Shown here piece by piece: positions 50,333-59,578 of a stretch of DNA of 64,000 nt. A program made the translations under genes and the position numbers. The DNA comes from Mesorhizobium loti (lineage in GTDB: Bacteria > Pseudomonadota > Alphaproteobacteria > Rhizobiales > Rhizobiaceae). Each line of letters starts with the position of its first letter. The stretch's first letter is position 1. Under the pieces are notes generated by a model. The model was given only the letters and a program-made list of their open reading frames with translations, made no database searches and was not told the origin of the DNA. Where the stretch lies: contig NZ_QGGH01000013.1 of NCBI RefSeq assembly GCF_003148495.1, positions 62,001-126,000 of the forward strand, read 5' to 3'.

Positions 50333-51580
50333 TCATAAAACCGATTGATCAGCGCCTGGCTGGCCCGTGCATCTTGCCGCTCTCAATCCACGCGCCAGAT
50401 CCTGCTTGAGGTCCTCAATGTCCTCGAGGCCGATTTGCAGGCGGATCAGCGGGCCCTCGAAATCGCCAGCGGCGACGGTTCGATCCGCGAGATCGACCTG
50501 CATGGCGAGGCTACTGTAGCTGCCCCACGAAAAGCCCAAGCCGAATATCTTCAGCGCATCGAGAAATGCGTGCGCCTGCGAGCCACCTGCGAGAACAATC
50601 GAAAAGACCCCGCTTGCGCCGAAGAAATCGCGTTTCCAGATGGCATGGTCTGGATGGCTCGAAAGGCCCGGATGAAGCACGCGCGCAATGCCCGGCTGAT
50701 GCTCGAGCCACGACGCGATCTCGAGTGCGCTTTTCTGATGATGGGCGAGCCGCACTCCCATCGTCCGCAGACCACGCAGAACCTGATAGGTGTCATCGGG
50801 CGCGGCGGGAATCCCGAGCGCCAGGAACATCTCCCAGAGCCGTGGCAAGGTGGCGGCATTGGCGGAGACCGTGCCAAGCAGCAGGTCGGCATGGCCACCC
50901 GGATATTTCGTCGCCGCATGGATCGAGATATCGACGCCATGCTCGAGCGGCCGAAAGAACAGCGGCGTCGCCCAAGTGTTGTCCATCATCACCACGGCAT
51001 TGCCGGCATGAGCGGCTCTGGCGATTACCGGAATGTCCTGCACTTCGAATGTGTTGGAGGCCGGAGACTCGGTGAAGACGACCTTGGTGTTGGATCGCAA
51101 AAGCCGTTTGATGCCGGCACCGATGCGCGGCGCGTAATACTCGACCTCTACGCCCATGCGGCTCAGCACGAGATCGGCGAACTGGCGGGTCGGTGCATAG
51201 ACGGAATCCGTGATCAGCGCGTGATCGCCGACCGACAGAAAGGCCAGCATTGGCAGGGCGACGGCTGCCTGGCCCGACGGAACCAGGACCGTGCCGGCTG
51301 AGCCTTCCAACGTGTCGATGGCACGGCAAAGTGCCTCGGTGGTCGGCGTTCCGTGTGTTCCGTAGATGTACTTCTGGTCTCGCTTCGCCATCGTTTGAGC
51401 GTCGGGGAACAACACTGTCGATGCATGCACCACAGGCGGATTGACGAACCCGAAATAGCCACTCGGCTCGTAGCCGATATGCGCCAGCCGCGTGTTGATA
51501 CCCACCGGTGTCGGACATTTTCCGTCAGGCGTCATCCGGTCTCTCGGCGGTTGCGCGGCTGGAATTGTGACCTGCGGCAT
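50333..51580 (-). CDS. MetC/gamma-lyase family PLP enzyme
   Basis: A 415-residue member of the Cys/Met-metabolism PLP family. The PLP lysine lies in S-I-H-A-A-T-K-Y-P-G-G-H; Y-G-x-H-G-T-P-T-T is the start of the substrate region. Family members are cystathionine beta-lyases and methionine gamma-lyases; sequence alone does not separate them here. The ATG at 51580 overlaps the previous stop by one base; a longer frame would begin inside that gene. It is co-transcribed with a P450 and a binding protein, pointing to sulfur-amino-acid or related amino-acid metabolism. Confidence 0.85.
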   Translation of the reverse strand: MPQVTIPAAQPPRDRMTPDGKCPTPVGINTRLAHIGYEPSGYFGFVNPPVVHASTVLFPDAQTMAKRDQKYIYGTHGTPTTEALCRAIDTLEGSAGTVLVPSGQAAVALPMLAFLSVGDHALITDSVYAPTRQFADLVLSRMGVEVEYYAPRIGAGIKRLLRSNTKVVFTESPASNTFEVQDIPVIARAAHAGNAVVMMDNTWATPLFFRPLEHGVDISIHAATKYPGGHADLLLGTVSANAATLPRLWEMFLALGIPAAPDDTYQVLRGLRTMGVRLAHHQKSALEIASWLEHQPGIARVLHPGLSSHPDHAIWKRDFFGASGVFSIVLAGGSQAHAFLDALKIFGLGFSWGSYSSLAMQVDLADRTVAAGDFEGPLIRLQIGLEDIEDLKQDLARGLRAARCTGQPGADQSVL

Positions 51581-52605
51581 CAGCGCAGAGGCGGCGCATA
51601 TTGCAGACCGCCATTGGTCCACAAGGCGTTGATGCCACGGGCGATCTTCAATGGGCTCCCGGCGCCGACATTGCGTTCGAAAACCTCACCATAGTTGCCG
51701 ACATGCTTGACGATGCGGGCAACCCAGTCGCTGTCGAGACCAAGCTCCGCGCCCAGCTTGCTGTCCGCCTCCTGGCCGAGCACACGCTTCACCTCGGGAT
51801 TGCCATTGACTTTCATGTCATCGACATTGGCCTGGGTGATGCCCAGTTCCTCTGCCGTCACCATCGCGTAGTGCGTCCAACTGACGACATCGAACCACTT
51901 GTCGTCGCCCTGTCGGACCGCCGACCCGAGCGGCTCCTTGGAAATGACCTCGGGAAGAACAATGTGGTCGGCGGGATTGGCGAGCGTCAGCCGAACGCTG
52001 TACAATGCCGACTGGTCGATGGTGACGACATCGCAGCGTCCGGAGTCATACGCGGCCTGGATTTCCTCGAGCTTTTCAAAGACGACGGGGGTGTATTCGA
52101 TCTTGTTGGCCTTGAAGTAATCGGCAACATTCAGCTCGCTGGTCGTGCCCGTCTGGATACAGACCGAAGCGCCGTCCAACTGCCGGGCCGACTTTACCCC
52201 GGGCAACTTCGCGGAATTGATCATGAAGCCTTGGCCGTCATAGTAGTTGACGGCGCGGAAATTCAGGCCAAGGGCAGTGTCGCGGCTGAGCGACCAGGTG
52301 GTGTTGTATTGCAGGATGTCGACCTCGCCCGACTGAATGGCCGTAAACCGCTCCTTGGCCGACAAGGGAGAGAATTTCACCGCCTTGGGATCATCGAAAA
52401 TCGCAGCCGCGACAGCGCGGCAAAGATCGACGTCGAGACCGGACCACTCGCCCTTGTCATTGGGCGCCGAGAACCCGGAGACGCCTGTGCTGACGCCGCA
52501 TTTGACGAAGCCGGCGGCCTTGACGTTATCAAGCGTATCCGCGGCCGCCGGCATCGCATATGCAAGCAGTGGCACAGCAAGCACCAGCTTCAGCAATTCG
52601 GTCAT
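51580..52605 (-). CDS. AapJ-like amino-acid ABC transporter binding protein, orphan
   Basis: A 341-residue periplasmic solute-binding protein of the general amino-acid type. The signal peptide ends with A-M-P-A-A-A-D, then L-D-N-V-K-A-A-G-F-V-K-C-G-V-S-T-G; G-L-D-V-D-L-C-R-A-V-A-A-A-I-F is the family signature. ATG 52605 is chosen for its GGGAG spacing. No permease or ATPase genes follow, so it would have to use another transporter or act as a sensor. Confidence 0.85.
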   Translation of the reverse strand: MTELLKLVLAVPLLAYAMPAAADTLDNVKAAGFVKCGVSTGVSGFSAPNDKGEWSGLDVDLCRAVAAAIFDDPKAVKFSPLSAKERFTAIQSGEVDILQYNTTWSLSRDTALGLNFRAVNYYDGQGFMINSAKLPGVKSARQLDGASVCIQTGTTSELNVADYFKANKIEYTPVVFEKLEEIQAAYDSGRCDVVTIDQSALYSVRLTLANPADHIVLPEVISKEPLGSAVRQGDDKWFDVVSWTHYAMVTAEELGITQANVDDMKVNGNPEVKRVLGQEADSKLGAELGLDSDWVARIVKHVGNYGEVFERNVGAGSPLKIARGINALWTNGGLQYAPPLR

Positions 52606-52758
52606 TTCCATTCTCCCAATTTTGTTGTGTTGAATCCATGGATCTTCGATCGGTGCATCGCGGCCGCCGATCCCGGAATTCGTTCTGGTTCTGCCTTGCG
52701 TGAATTGGCGATGGCACGAAGGAAGCCGCGCCGGCGATGCGATCACCCGATGTTCCGG

Positions 52759-53601
52759 TCACCTTGAGAAAAGAGCGTTCAACTCCTGCTGGCCAATCTG
52801 GTCGGCCGCAAAATTGATGGTGCCCTGATCGCACAATTCGCGGACGCTTCGGCGCACAAGGCCAAGTGCTGAGCGCGCTATGCTGCCACCGAGGCTGACG
52901 CGTTTCACACCGATGTCGAGCAACACCGGCACACTTAAGGGAACGGTGCCCCAACCGATGACAATATTGACCGGACCATTGATTTCGCGGACCAAGGTCT
53001 TGATCGTGTCCAGATCGTTGGGACCGCAGGGATACACACAGTCGGCCCCCGCCTCGAGAAACAGGTTCGCCCGCCTTATAGCTGTCTCCAGCGGATCGGG
53101 CACCCCGACAAGGAATGCATCGATCTTGGCGTTCAGGACAAAGGCGCCGCCGCTTGCCTCGATCGCAACTCTCGCTGCCCTTATGCGCTCGACCGCAAGC
53201 CCCTCCTCGTAAAGGCCTTCGGTACGAGGGTTGTTGTCCTCAATGTTGCCGCCAGCCAGGCCCACTGCGATGGCAAGCCTTATCGTTTCGGCAACCGATT
53301 GCGTATCGCGGCCGTAGCCGTCCTCGAGATCGCCATTCACCGGCAAGACAATGGCGTCGACGATCTGCCGAAGCCGTTGGAACATTTCTTCGCGCGTCAG
53401 CGCGCAGCCCGCATCGCGAATGTCAAAGTCGGGCTTGCCGAGCGAGAAGGCGATCCCGGCACTTGTGGTGCCGATTGCCTGGACGCCGCCTTCCGCCAGA
53501 ACGACCGCGCTTCCCGCGTCCCATGCATTGGGCATAACGAAACCACGCTCGGTGGAGTGTAGCGCCTTGAACGCTTTCGCCTTGTCGATCTGTGTGGCCA
53601 T
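52759..53601 (-). CDS. PEP mutase/isocitrate lyase superfamily protein
   Basis: A 280-residue TIM-barrel protein with the D-L-E-D-G-Y-G motif near residue 92 (Mg2+ site), A-G-G-N-I-E-D-N near residue 117, and K-I-D-A-F-L-V-G. The K-K-C-G-H motif of true isocitrate lyases is absent, so it belongs to the oxaloacetate decarboxylase/PEP-mutase-like branch. GGAGG lies before the ATG at 53601. It heads the operon and diverges from a LysR gene. Confidence 0.8.
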   Translation of the reverse strand: MATQIDKAKAFKALHSTERGFVMPNAWDAGSAVVLAEGGVQAIGTTSAGIAFSLGKPDFDIRDAGCALTREEMFQRLRQIVDAIVLPVNGDLEDGYGRDTQSVAETIRLAIAVGLAGGNIEDNNPRTEGLYEEGLAVERIRAARVAIEASGGAFVLNAKIDAFLVGVPDPLETAIRRANLFLEAGADCVYPCGPNDLDTIKTLVREINGPVNIVIGWGTVPLSVPVLLDIGVKRVSLGGSIARSALGLVRRSVRELCDQGTINFAADQIGQQELNALFSR

Positions 53602-53711
53602 GAGCGTACCTCCTCCGCAATGCACAAGCGAGGACACTGCTATTTGGCTTGCCGGCATTCGTCCAATTTCTTATATTTGTCTAGGACATAGATTTTATTT
53701 ATAGCGAAGAG

Positions 53712-54620
53712 ATGGATGCTGAAGCACTGAACACATTCCTGACCGTTTACCGGCAACGTGGTTTTTCGAACGCGGCCCGCGTTTTGAACCGAACGCAGCC
53801 GGCCATCTCGCACCGTATCAGTCTGCTGGAACAGGAACTTGGCATACCGCTCTTCGAACGCATGTCCACCGGCATCGCGCTGAGCCAGGCCGGGCGCGTC
53901 TTGCTACCCTATGCGGAGCGCGCGCTTGCTGCCCTTCAGGACGCCGAGACAGCGGTACTGGCACTCAAGACCGAGAATGCCGGCCCTTTGTCACTGGCGG
54001 CCGTGGGCACTCTGGCCAGCACCAGCCTTACCGGCATCCTGAAGCGGTTTGCCGCCAGCCATCCTTCCGTCGACCTTGCGTTGCAGACGGTCCGCAGCAC
54101 CGAAGTTAGCGATCTGGTACGGCGTGGCGAAGCCACCATTGGCATTCGTTATGACCGGGATCGCTCACCAGACCTGCAATATGATTGCCTCGGCGCGGAA
54201 AAATTGCTGGTCGTCTGCTCGACAGACCATGCCTCGGCCGGCAGTTCGATCAAGTCACTCGCCGGATTGGTCGACGAGCGGTGGATAGCCTTTCCGGAAA
54301 TCCCGGGACAGCGCGAGATCTGGGCCTCGCATGTGTTCAGCATTTTCCAGACGCTTGGGCTCGGTGAAGTCGACTGGACCCCTGTGGACAGCCTGACTGC
54401 GCAGAAGCGTCTCGTAGAAGCAGGCTTTGGTCTCGCCTTGATGACTGAAAGTGGTGTCGCCGAAGAACGCGCCGCCGGAACGCTCGCCACGATCGATGTA
54501 AGGGATTTGACGCTTACCATTCCGATTTTCATCGTTACGCGTCGAGGTGGATTCCTGAGTGCAGCCGCCAGCAGGTTGCACGAACTGCTTAGCACGGACT
54601 ATCTCGGCCGCGATCTTTGA
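53712..54620 (+). CDS. LysR-type transcriptional regulator
   Basis: A 302-residue LysR protein: helix-turn-helix at 15-40 (F-S-N-A-A-R-V-L-N-R-T-Q-P-A-I-S-H-R-I), then the periplasmic-binding-protein-like effector domain. It is divergent from the PEP-mutase-like operon with a 110-base intergenic region, the classic LysR arrangement, so it likely controls that operon. Confidence 0.9.
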   Translation: MDAEALNTFLTVYRQRGFSNAARVLNRTQPAISHRISLLEQELGIPLFERMSTGIALSQAGRVLLPYAERALAALQDAETAVLALKTENAGPLSLAAVGTLASTSLTGILKRFAASHPSVDLALQTVRSTEVSDLVRRGEATIGIRYDRDRSPDLQYDCLGAEKLLVVCSTDHASAGSSIKSLAGLVDERWIAFPEIPGQREIWASHVFSIFQTLGLGEVDWTPVDSLTAQKRLVEAGFGLALMTESGVAEERAAGTLATIDVRDLTLTIPIFIVTRRGGFLSAAASRLHELLSTDYLGRDL

Positions 54621-54843
54621 AAAATCTCGGCGGCGCCCCCTGAGCCCAGTTGTACATGCCATGGATGCACCGAGTAGGAGGGTGGGCGGCTTGGACGTCC
54701 AGACTTTCATTTCTGAACAACCCGCCTATTTTGTGCGACCATCGTCGTCCAGATCAAAGGCGCACGACCCTGCTATCAACAAGGTTCTCGCGAGCCACTC
54801 GCATCACGAGGAGCAGTTGCCGAGATACGATTTGACTTCGTCA

Positions 54844-54875
54844 CCGCTACCGATCTGCGAGCAGATCGGTAGCGG
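54844..54875. repeat. 32-base near-perfect palindrome
   Basis: CCGCTACCGATCTG (54844-54857), four-base centre CGAG, CAGATCGGTAGCGG (54862-54875). A stem of 14 perfect pairs. It could be the first stem of a small RNA or a protein-binding site. Confidence 0.6.
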
Positions 54876-54951
54876 ACAAGGCACCTCTCGCCGGGGGTGG
54901 CGGTCCCGCGTCCCGCCTGTGGCGGCGCTTCTCTAATCGGCGGGGTGAGGT

Positions 54952-54973
54952 CAAGCTCTTTTCGAGCTTTTTT
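54952..54973 (+). terminator. Rho-independent terminator
   Basis: CAAGCTC, TTTTC loop, GAGCTT followed by TTTTT on the plus strand. It lies 77 bases after the palindrome with no gene between, suggesting a small RNA of about 130 bases. Confidence 0.65.
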
Positions 54974-55031
54974 CTGGGCGGGACGAGGCAAGATCATCGT
55001 CCGCAGTCGGCCCTTTCCAGTCATTCGATTT

Positions 55032-55064
55032 CCCGTCGCCCAGACAAGGAGGCTGGGCGACGGG
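55032..55064 (-). terminator. Hairpin after the methyltransferase relic
   Basis: CCCGTCGCCCAG (55032-55043), nine-base loop, CTGGGCGACGGG (55053-55064): 12 perfect pairs, starting five bases after the stop of the minus-strand relic. A T-run is lacking. Confidence 0.45.
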
Positions 55065-55069
55065 TGGGG

Positions 55070-55320
55070 TCAACGCTTGTGCGCCGAAACCAGCATCATC
55101 ATCGGTCGCTCCAGCTCTTCGGCCAGCTCCGGTATCTCCGCGATCTGTTCAGGCGTGGGCGCAAACTCTTCCAACCGGCGCAACTCGAACCCCGTGCCGA
55201 TCAGCGTGTTGAGCGTGGTGGCCAAGGTTCGATGGTGCTTCAGCACGCCTTTTGCGAACCAGTCAGTGAACCTTACTAGTTGCGGCTCTGGGAGTGCGCG
55301 ACCTCGGCTAGACTTTGGTG
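55070..55320 (-). pseudogene. SAM methyltransferase relic (C-terminal part)
   Basis: The frame F-T-D-W-F-A-K-G-V-L-K-H-H-R-T-L-A-T-T-L, then G-F-E-L-R-R-L-E-E-F-A-P-T-P-E-Q and P-M-M-M-L-V-S-A-H-K matches the end of class I methyltransferases. The SAM-binding N-terminal part is absent, the frame starting just inside the end of the Lrp gene. Confidence 0.55.
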
Positions 55321-55330
55321 CCGCAGATTC

Positions 55331-55795
55331 CTATTCTAAGGGAAGCACCTCGGAACGCTTGACCTGATCAAGGGCGAAGCTCGTTTCGATCGAGGCGACG
55401 CCGTCCAAACGCGTGAGTTTGTCCTTGATGAACCGCTCGTACGCTTCGAGGTCGCGCACTACGATGCGCATCAGATAGTCGCGCTGCCCAGTCATGAGGT
55501 AGCAGTCCACTACCTCCGGCCAACGCGCCACGGCGAGCGCGAACCGGTCAAGATCTTCTTCGCGCTGCCGCTCGAGCTTGATCGATGCGAAGGCACTGAT
55601 GGGCAGGCCGACCTTCTTCTGGTCTATTACTGCCGTGTATCCTTTGATCACGCCAGAATCTTCCAATAAGCGCACACGCCGGGCGCAGGGAGACGGCGAC
55701 AAACCGACGCGATCAGACAGTTCATTGGCCGTGATCTTGCCGTTGCCTTGGATCGCCGCGATGATTTTCCTGTCAATCTCGTCCAACCCGCGCAC
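55331..55795 (-). CDS. Lrp/AsnC-family transcriptional regulator
   Basis: A 154-residue regulator. Helix-turn-helix (D-E-I-D-R-K-I-I-A-A-I-Q-G-N-G-K-I, then L-S-D-R-V-G-L-S-P-S-P-C-A-R-R-V-R) and RAM ligand-binding domain (G-Q-R-D-Y-L-M-R-I-V-V-R-D). GTG 55795 with AAGGA upstream gives the standard length. It is divergent from the E1-like dehydrogenase gene and probably controls it in response to an amino acid. Confidence 0.9.
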   Translation of the reverse strand: MRGLDEIDRKIIAAIQGNGKITANELSDRVGLSPSPCARRVRLLEDSGVIKGYTAVIDQKKVGLPISAFASIKLERQREEDLDRFALAVARWPEVVDCYLMTGQRDYLMRIVVRDLEAYERFIKDKLTRLDGVASIETSFALDQVKRSEVLPLE

Positions 55796-55924
55796 TAGCT
55801 GATTTCCTTCACCATAAGTGTCAAATTGGTGAAAGCAGCTAAATGATCGCCAGGTCAAAGGCAAGTTTGGTTACATCTCGTGTTTGAAGAGGTTTAGGCT
55901 CTGCCCCTCTCAAGGGACCTGATC

Positions 55925-58318
55925 ATGACAGCGCAACGCCTTTCCATCCTTGCCGAACTTGAGCGCAAAGTGCTGTGGCTCGCAATCTGGACGATCCACA
56001 ATGCCAACCATCTGCGCGACAATGGCGACGGGTTGAAGGTCGGGGGTCATCAAGCGTCTTCGGCCTCGCTGAACACGATCCTGACTGCCCTCTATTTCTC
56101 CATTCTGCGACCTGAGGACAGGGTTGCGGTGAAACCGCATGCCAGCCCGATCTTCCACGCAATCCAATATCTGTTCGGCAATCAGACTCGGGAGAAGCTT
56201 GAGAATTTTCGCGGCTTCAACGGCGCGCAATCCTATCCATCGCGCACCAAGGACGTCGACGACGTCGATTTCTCCACCGGTTCGGTCGGGCTCGGCGTGG
56301 CGCAGACACTTTTCTCCTCGCTGGTGCAGGATTGCATTCGCGCAAAAGGCCTCGGGACCAGCCGTCCCGAAGGCCGCATGGTGGCATTGATCGGCGACGC
56401 CGAGATGGATGAAGGCAACATCTTCGAGGCTCTGCTCGAAGGCTGGAAGCATGGTCTTCGCAACACATGGTGGATCGTCGACTACAACCGGCAAAGCCTT
56501 GATGCGGTGGTACGCGAGGGACTATGGGCGAGGTTCGAGTCCATGTTTCGCAACTTCGGCTGGGATGTTGTGATCCTGAAACACGGGATGCTTCAACAGG
56601 CGGCGTTCGCCGAACCTGGCGGCGAGAAGCTGCGCGAATGGATCGACGCCTGCCCCAACCAACTCTACTCCGCTTTGGCTTTCCAAGGTGGGGTGGCGTG
56701 GCGCAAGCGCCTGTTCGATGACCTCGGCGATCAGGGTGACGTCTCACGACTGATCGAGAGACGCAGTGACGATGATCTCGCGCGGCTGATGAGCAATTTG
56801 GGTGGCCACGACCTGCCATCGATTCTCGATGCGTTCGAGCAGGCGAGAACGCATGACCGCCCGACCTGCTTTATCGCATACACCATCAAGGGTTTCGGTC
56901 TTCCGCTCGCTGGACACAAGGACAACCATGCCGGACTGATGACGCCTACCCAAGTCGATACGCTGCGCAAGTCGATGAAGGTGCGCGAGGGCCGCGAGTG
57001 GAGCCCGTTCGAAGGCCTCGCTACACCGGAAGCCACGCTGAGAGACTTTCTTGCCGGCGTGCCGTTTGTGCAGTCCGGCCGCCGCCGCTACATTTCTCCG
57101 ATCATCGATGTCCCTGAGCGGCTCGAATTCGGCGCCCAACCCTCGATGTCGACGCAGCAGGGTTTCGGGCTGCTGATGCATGAGATCGCCAAGGGCGACA
57201 CGAAATTCGCCAGCCGTGTTGTAACCACCTCTCCAGACGTAACGGTATCAACCAATCTTGGTGCCTGGGTCAACCGCCGAGGCCTCTTCGCTCGCGAGGA
57301 AATGGCCGATCTGTTCAAGGTGGAGCGCATTCCTTCGACATATAACTGGACCTTCTCGCCAAAGGGACAGCATCTGGAACTTGGCATCGCCGAGATGAAC
57401 CTGTTCATCATGCTGTCGGCACTTGGCCTGTCGCATTCGATTTTCGGTGAGCGCCTGCTGCCAGTGGGTACGCTCTACGATCCGTTCATCGAACGCGGGC
57501 TCGATGCGCTGAACTATGCCTGCTATCAGGACGCCCGCTTCATGCTGGTGGCAACGCCGTCTGGCGTTACCCTCGCACCGGAAGGCGGCGCGCACCAGTC
57601 GATCGCCACGCCGCTGATTGGCATGGCCCAGGACGGCCTGGCGAGCTTCGAACCTACCTTCGTCGACGAGCTTGCCGTGATAATGCGCTGGTCGTTCGAA
57701 TACATGCAGCGGTCGGGCGAAACGGAATCGGATAAGGTGACGTGGCTCCGCGACGCAACCGGCGGTTCTGTCTATCTCCGCCTATCCACGCGCTCGATCG
57801 AGCAGCCGAAACGCGTCATCACGCCCGAGTTGGAGAACGAGATTCTCAACGGGGCCTACTGGATGCGCAAACCCGGTCCCAATGCTCAGATCGTCGTTGC
57901 CTACACCGGCGCAATTGCGCCGGAAGCGATCGAAGCGATAGGCCTGATGGCGGAGGATCGCCGCGACGTAGGCCTTCTCGCCGTGACTTCGGCCGACAGA
58001 CTCAACGCGGGCTGGACCGCGGCGCAGCGCGCCCGCGACAACGGCCTTTCACAAGCACGCAGCCACATAGAGCGGCTTTTGGAAGGCTTGCCCTCGCATT
58101 GCGGCATCGTCAGCGTCATCGACGGCCACCCGGCAGCCTTGGCCTGGCTTGGATCCGTGCACGGTCACCGCACACGCGCGCTGGGTGTTGAGCACTTTGG
58201 CCAAACCGGCACCATCGCAGACCTCTACCGCCATTTCGGCATTGATGCTCGTGGCATCGTCGCCGCGGCTGAGGCGCTGACACCTGGCCGACCGATCAGG
58301 AATTTGCGGGTGGTCTAG
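55925..58318 (+). CDS. AceE/MdeB-like 2-oxoacid dehydrogenase E1
   Basis: A 797-residue thiamine-diphosphate enzyme of the transketolase/homodimeric E1 family. The TPP motif is G-D-A-E-M-D-E-G-N (about residue 156), followed by W-W-I-V-D-Y-N-R-Q-S-L-D; the G-H-x-D-N-H-A-G-L loop and G-I-A-E-M-N are also seen. It is shorter than E. coli AceE (about 890). With a divergent Lrp gene it resembles mdeB, the E1-like gene linked to methionine gamma-lyase in Pseudomonas putida. No E2 or E3 gene is nearby, so activity as a pyruvate dehydrogenase subunit is uncertain. Confidence 0.88.
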   Translation: MTAQRLSILAELERKVLWLAIWTIHNANHLRDNGDGLKVGGHQASSASLNTILTALYFSILRPEDRVAVKPHASPIFHAIQYLFGNQTREKLENFRGFNGAQSYPSRTKDVDDVDFSTGSVGLGVAQTLFSSLVQDCIRAKGLGTSRPEGRMVALIGDAEMDEGNIFEALLEGWKHGLRNTWWIVDYNRQSLDAVVREGLWARFESMFRNFGWDVVILKHGMLQQAAFAEPGGEKLREWIDACPNQLYSALAFQGGVAWRKRLFDDLGDQGDVSRLIERRSDDDLARLMSNLGGHDLPSILDAFEQARTHDRPTCFIAYTIKGFGLPLAGHKDNHAGLMTPTQVDTLRKSMKVREGREWSPFEGLATPEATLRDFLAGVPFVQSGRRRYISPIIDVPERLEFGAQPSMSTQQGFGLLMHEIAKGDTKFASRVVTTSPDVTVSTNLGAWVNRRGLFAREEMADLFKVERIPSTYNWTFSPKGQHLELGIAEMNLFIMLSALGLSHSIFGERLLPVGTLYDPFIERGLDALNYACYQDARFMLVATPSGVTLAPEGGAHQSIATPLIGMAQDGLASFEPTFVDELAVIMRWSFEYMQRSGETESDKVTWLRDATGGSVYLRLSTRSIEQPKRVITPELENEILNGAYWMRKPGPNAQIVVAYTGAIAPEAIEAIGLMAEDRRDVGLLAVTSADRLNAGWTAAQRARDNGLSQARSHIERLLEGLPSHCGIVSVIDGHPAALAWLGSVHGHRTRALGVEHFGQTGTIADLYRHFGIDARGIVAAAEALTPGRPIRNLRVV

Positions 58319-58621
58319 TCGGGTGCCTCGTTTGCCTGTCCGCAGCTCATTGCGCGACCGGATGAAGGTGACCACTGATTATGGCGCGCCGGCGACCCAA
58401 CAGTTCAAAAACCGCCACGAGTTGACTGGACTGGACTACGCCTGATCATCAAGGGCACGGAAAAAAGGAGGCGCAACAGATAACGTTACTCCATTTGATG
58501 GGGTTACGCCGAGCGAAAGACCGCTCGCTGCATTGATGTCGCGGGAAAGACGGGCCCGGTTGCACTGCTATCGCAAAGTTGGTTCTGGGCCTGGGCGCAT
58601 CCCACCTAAAAGGTTCTTTCT
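58319..58621. other. No convincing gene
   Basis: Convergent genes end on both sides. Nothing recognised. Confidence 0.5.
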
Positions 58622-59515
58622 CTAGTGTCCTGTCGAGGTGCGGGCAAGGAATGCCATCCGCAAGAAACTTCGCAGAGCTTGTGTATCGTTCAGATTGGAT
58701 GTGACTGCGTTGAAAGGCAATTCAGCTCCGGGCGCGAAAATCGGACGGTAGACTACCCCAGCAGATCGCCACTCCGGCATCGATTGCGTTGTCAGACTAA
58801 ACCCCCTGCCTAAACTTACCATTCCAATCAACATGTCTCTGCCCACGGAAAGATGCTCAACTTTCGGGTCGTATCCCGTATCTGACGATCCACGGGTCAG
58901 ACACTCGTGGATTACTGTTCCGATGTCACCTTGTCCGCCAAGAAAGCTCATCTCCATCAAATCCCCCCAATGAATCTTCTCCTTGCGCGCCAAACTATTG
59001 TTCTCTGGCAGAACAGCAACTACTCGATCCAGCCAAAGCTGGATGACATTGCAGCCAGGCACTTCGGACCAACCCGTCAGCAACGCCACGTCGAGGCGCC
59101 GCGCTCGAATCCCGGCTAGTAGATCCTGTACGTCGGCTTCAACCAAGACAGGCTGAGCGCGACGATGCCCCGACACGAAACGACCGAGCAGCGCGGTGAC
59201 AAAGCTTGCGCCGCATGAAGCATCGAAACCGATCCGAAGCATCCCCCTTCCGGACTCGGCCGCTATGTCTGCCGCTTCGTTAAGTTGCATAAGGGATGCA
59301 CGAGCCCGTTCAAGAAACGCCCGACCTACCGCCGTGGGCACAACACCACTTGTGCTTCGATCGAATAGGGTCGCACCGAGCTGGTTCTCCAAATCCCGAA
59401 TGCGTCGGCTGATGGCGGACTGCCGGATATTGAATTTTGTCGCGGTCTGCCGAAAACTGCCGAGGTCTGCCGCCGCGATTGCGTAACGGAGATGGCGGTG
59501 CTCAATTTTGCGCAT
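58622..59515 (-). CDS. LysR-type transcriptional regulator downstream of luxI
   Basis: A 297-residue LysR protein: H-L-R-Y-A-I-A-A-A-D-L-G-S-F and the helix-turn-helix R-Q-S-A-I-S-R-R-I-R-D-L-E-N-Q-L-G. I prefer ATG 59515 (M-R-K-I-E-H-R-H) over a GTG 17 codons earlier. It follows luxI on the same strand within 63 bases, so quorum sensing may control it, or it may tune the circuit. Confidence 0.85.
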   Translation of the reverse strand: MRKIEHRHLRYAIAAADLGSFRQTATKFNIRQSAISRRIRDLENQLGATLFDRSTSGVVPTAVGRAFLERARASLMQLNEAADIAAESGRGMLRIGFDASCGASFVTALLGRFVSGHRRAQPVLVEADVQDLLAGIRARRLDVALLTGWSEVPGCNVIQLWLDRVVAVLPENNSLARKEKIHWGDLMEMSFLGGQGDIGTVIHECLTRGSSDTGYDPKVEHLSVGRDMLIGMVSLGRGFSLTTQSMPEWRSAGVVYRPIFAPGAELPFNAVTSNLNDTQALRSFLRMAFLARTSTGH

Positions 59516-59578
59516 CCACGACCAGCCGTTTGAAGGCTTTGCTTGCAGTTTGCCTGTTTGACCCACGGTTCTGATCAG

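Noticed and set aside
51601..52767. 388-residue plus-strand frame opposite the binding protein
   Set aside because: Shadow; the minus strand has a signal peptide and family motifs.
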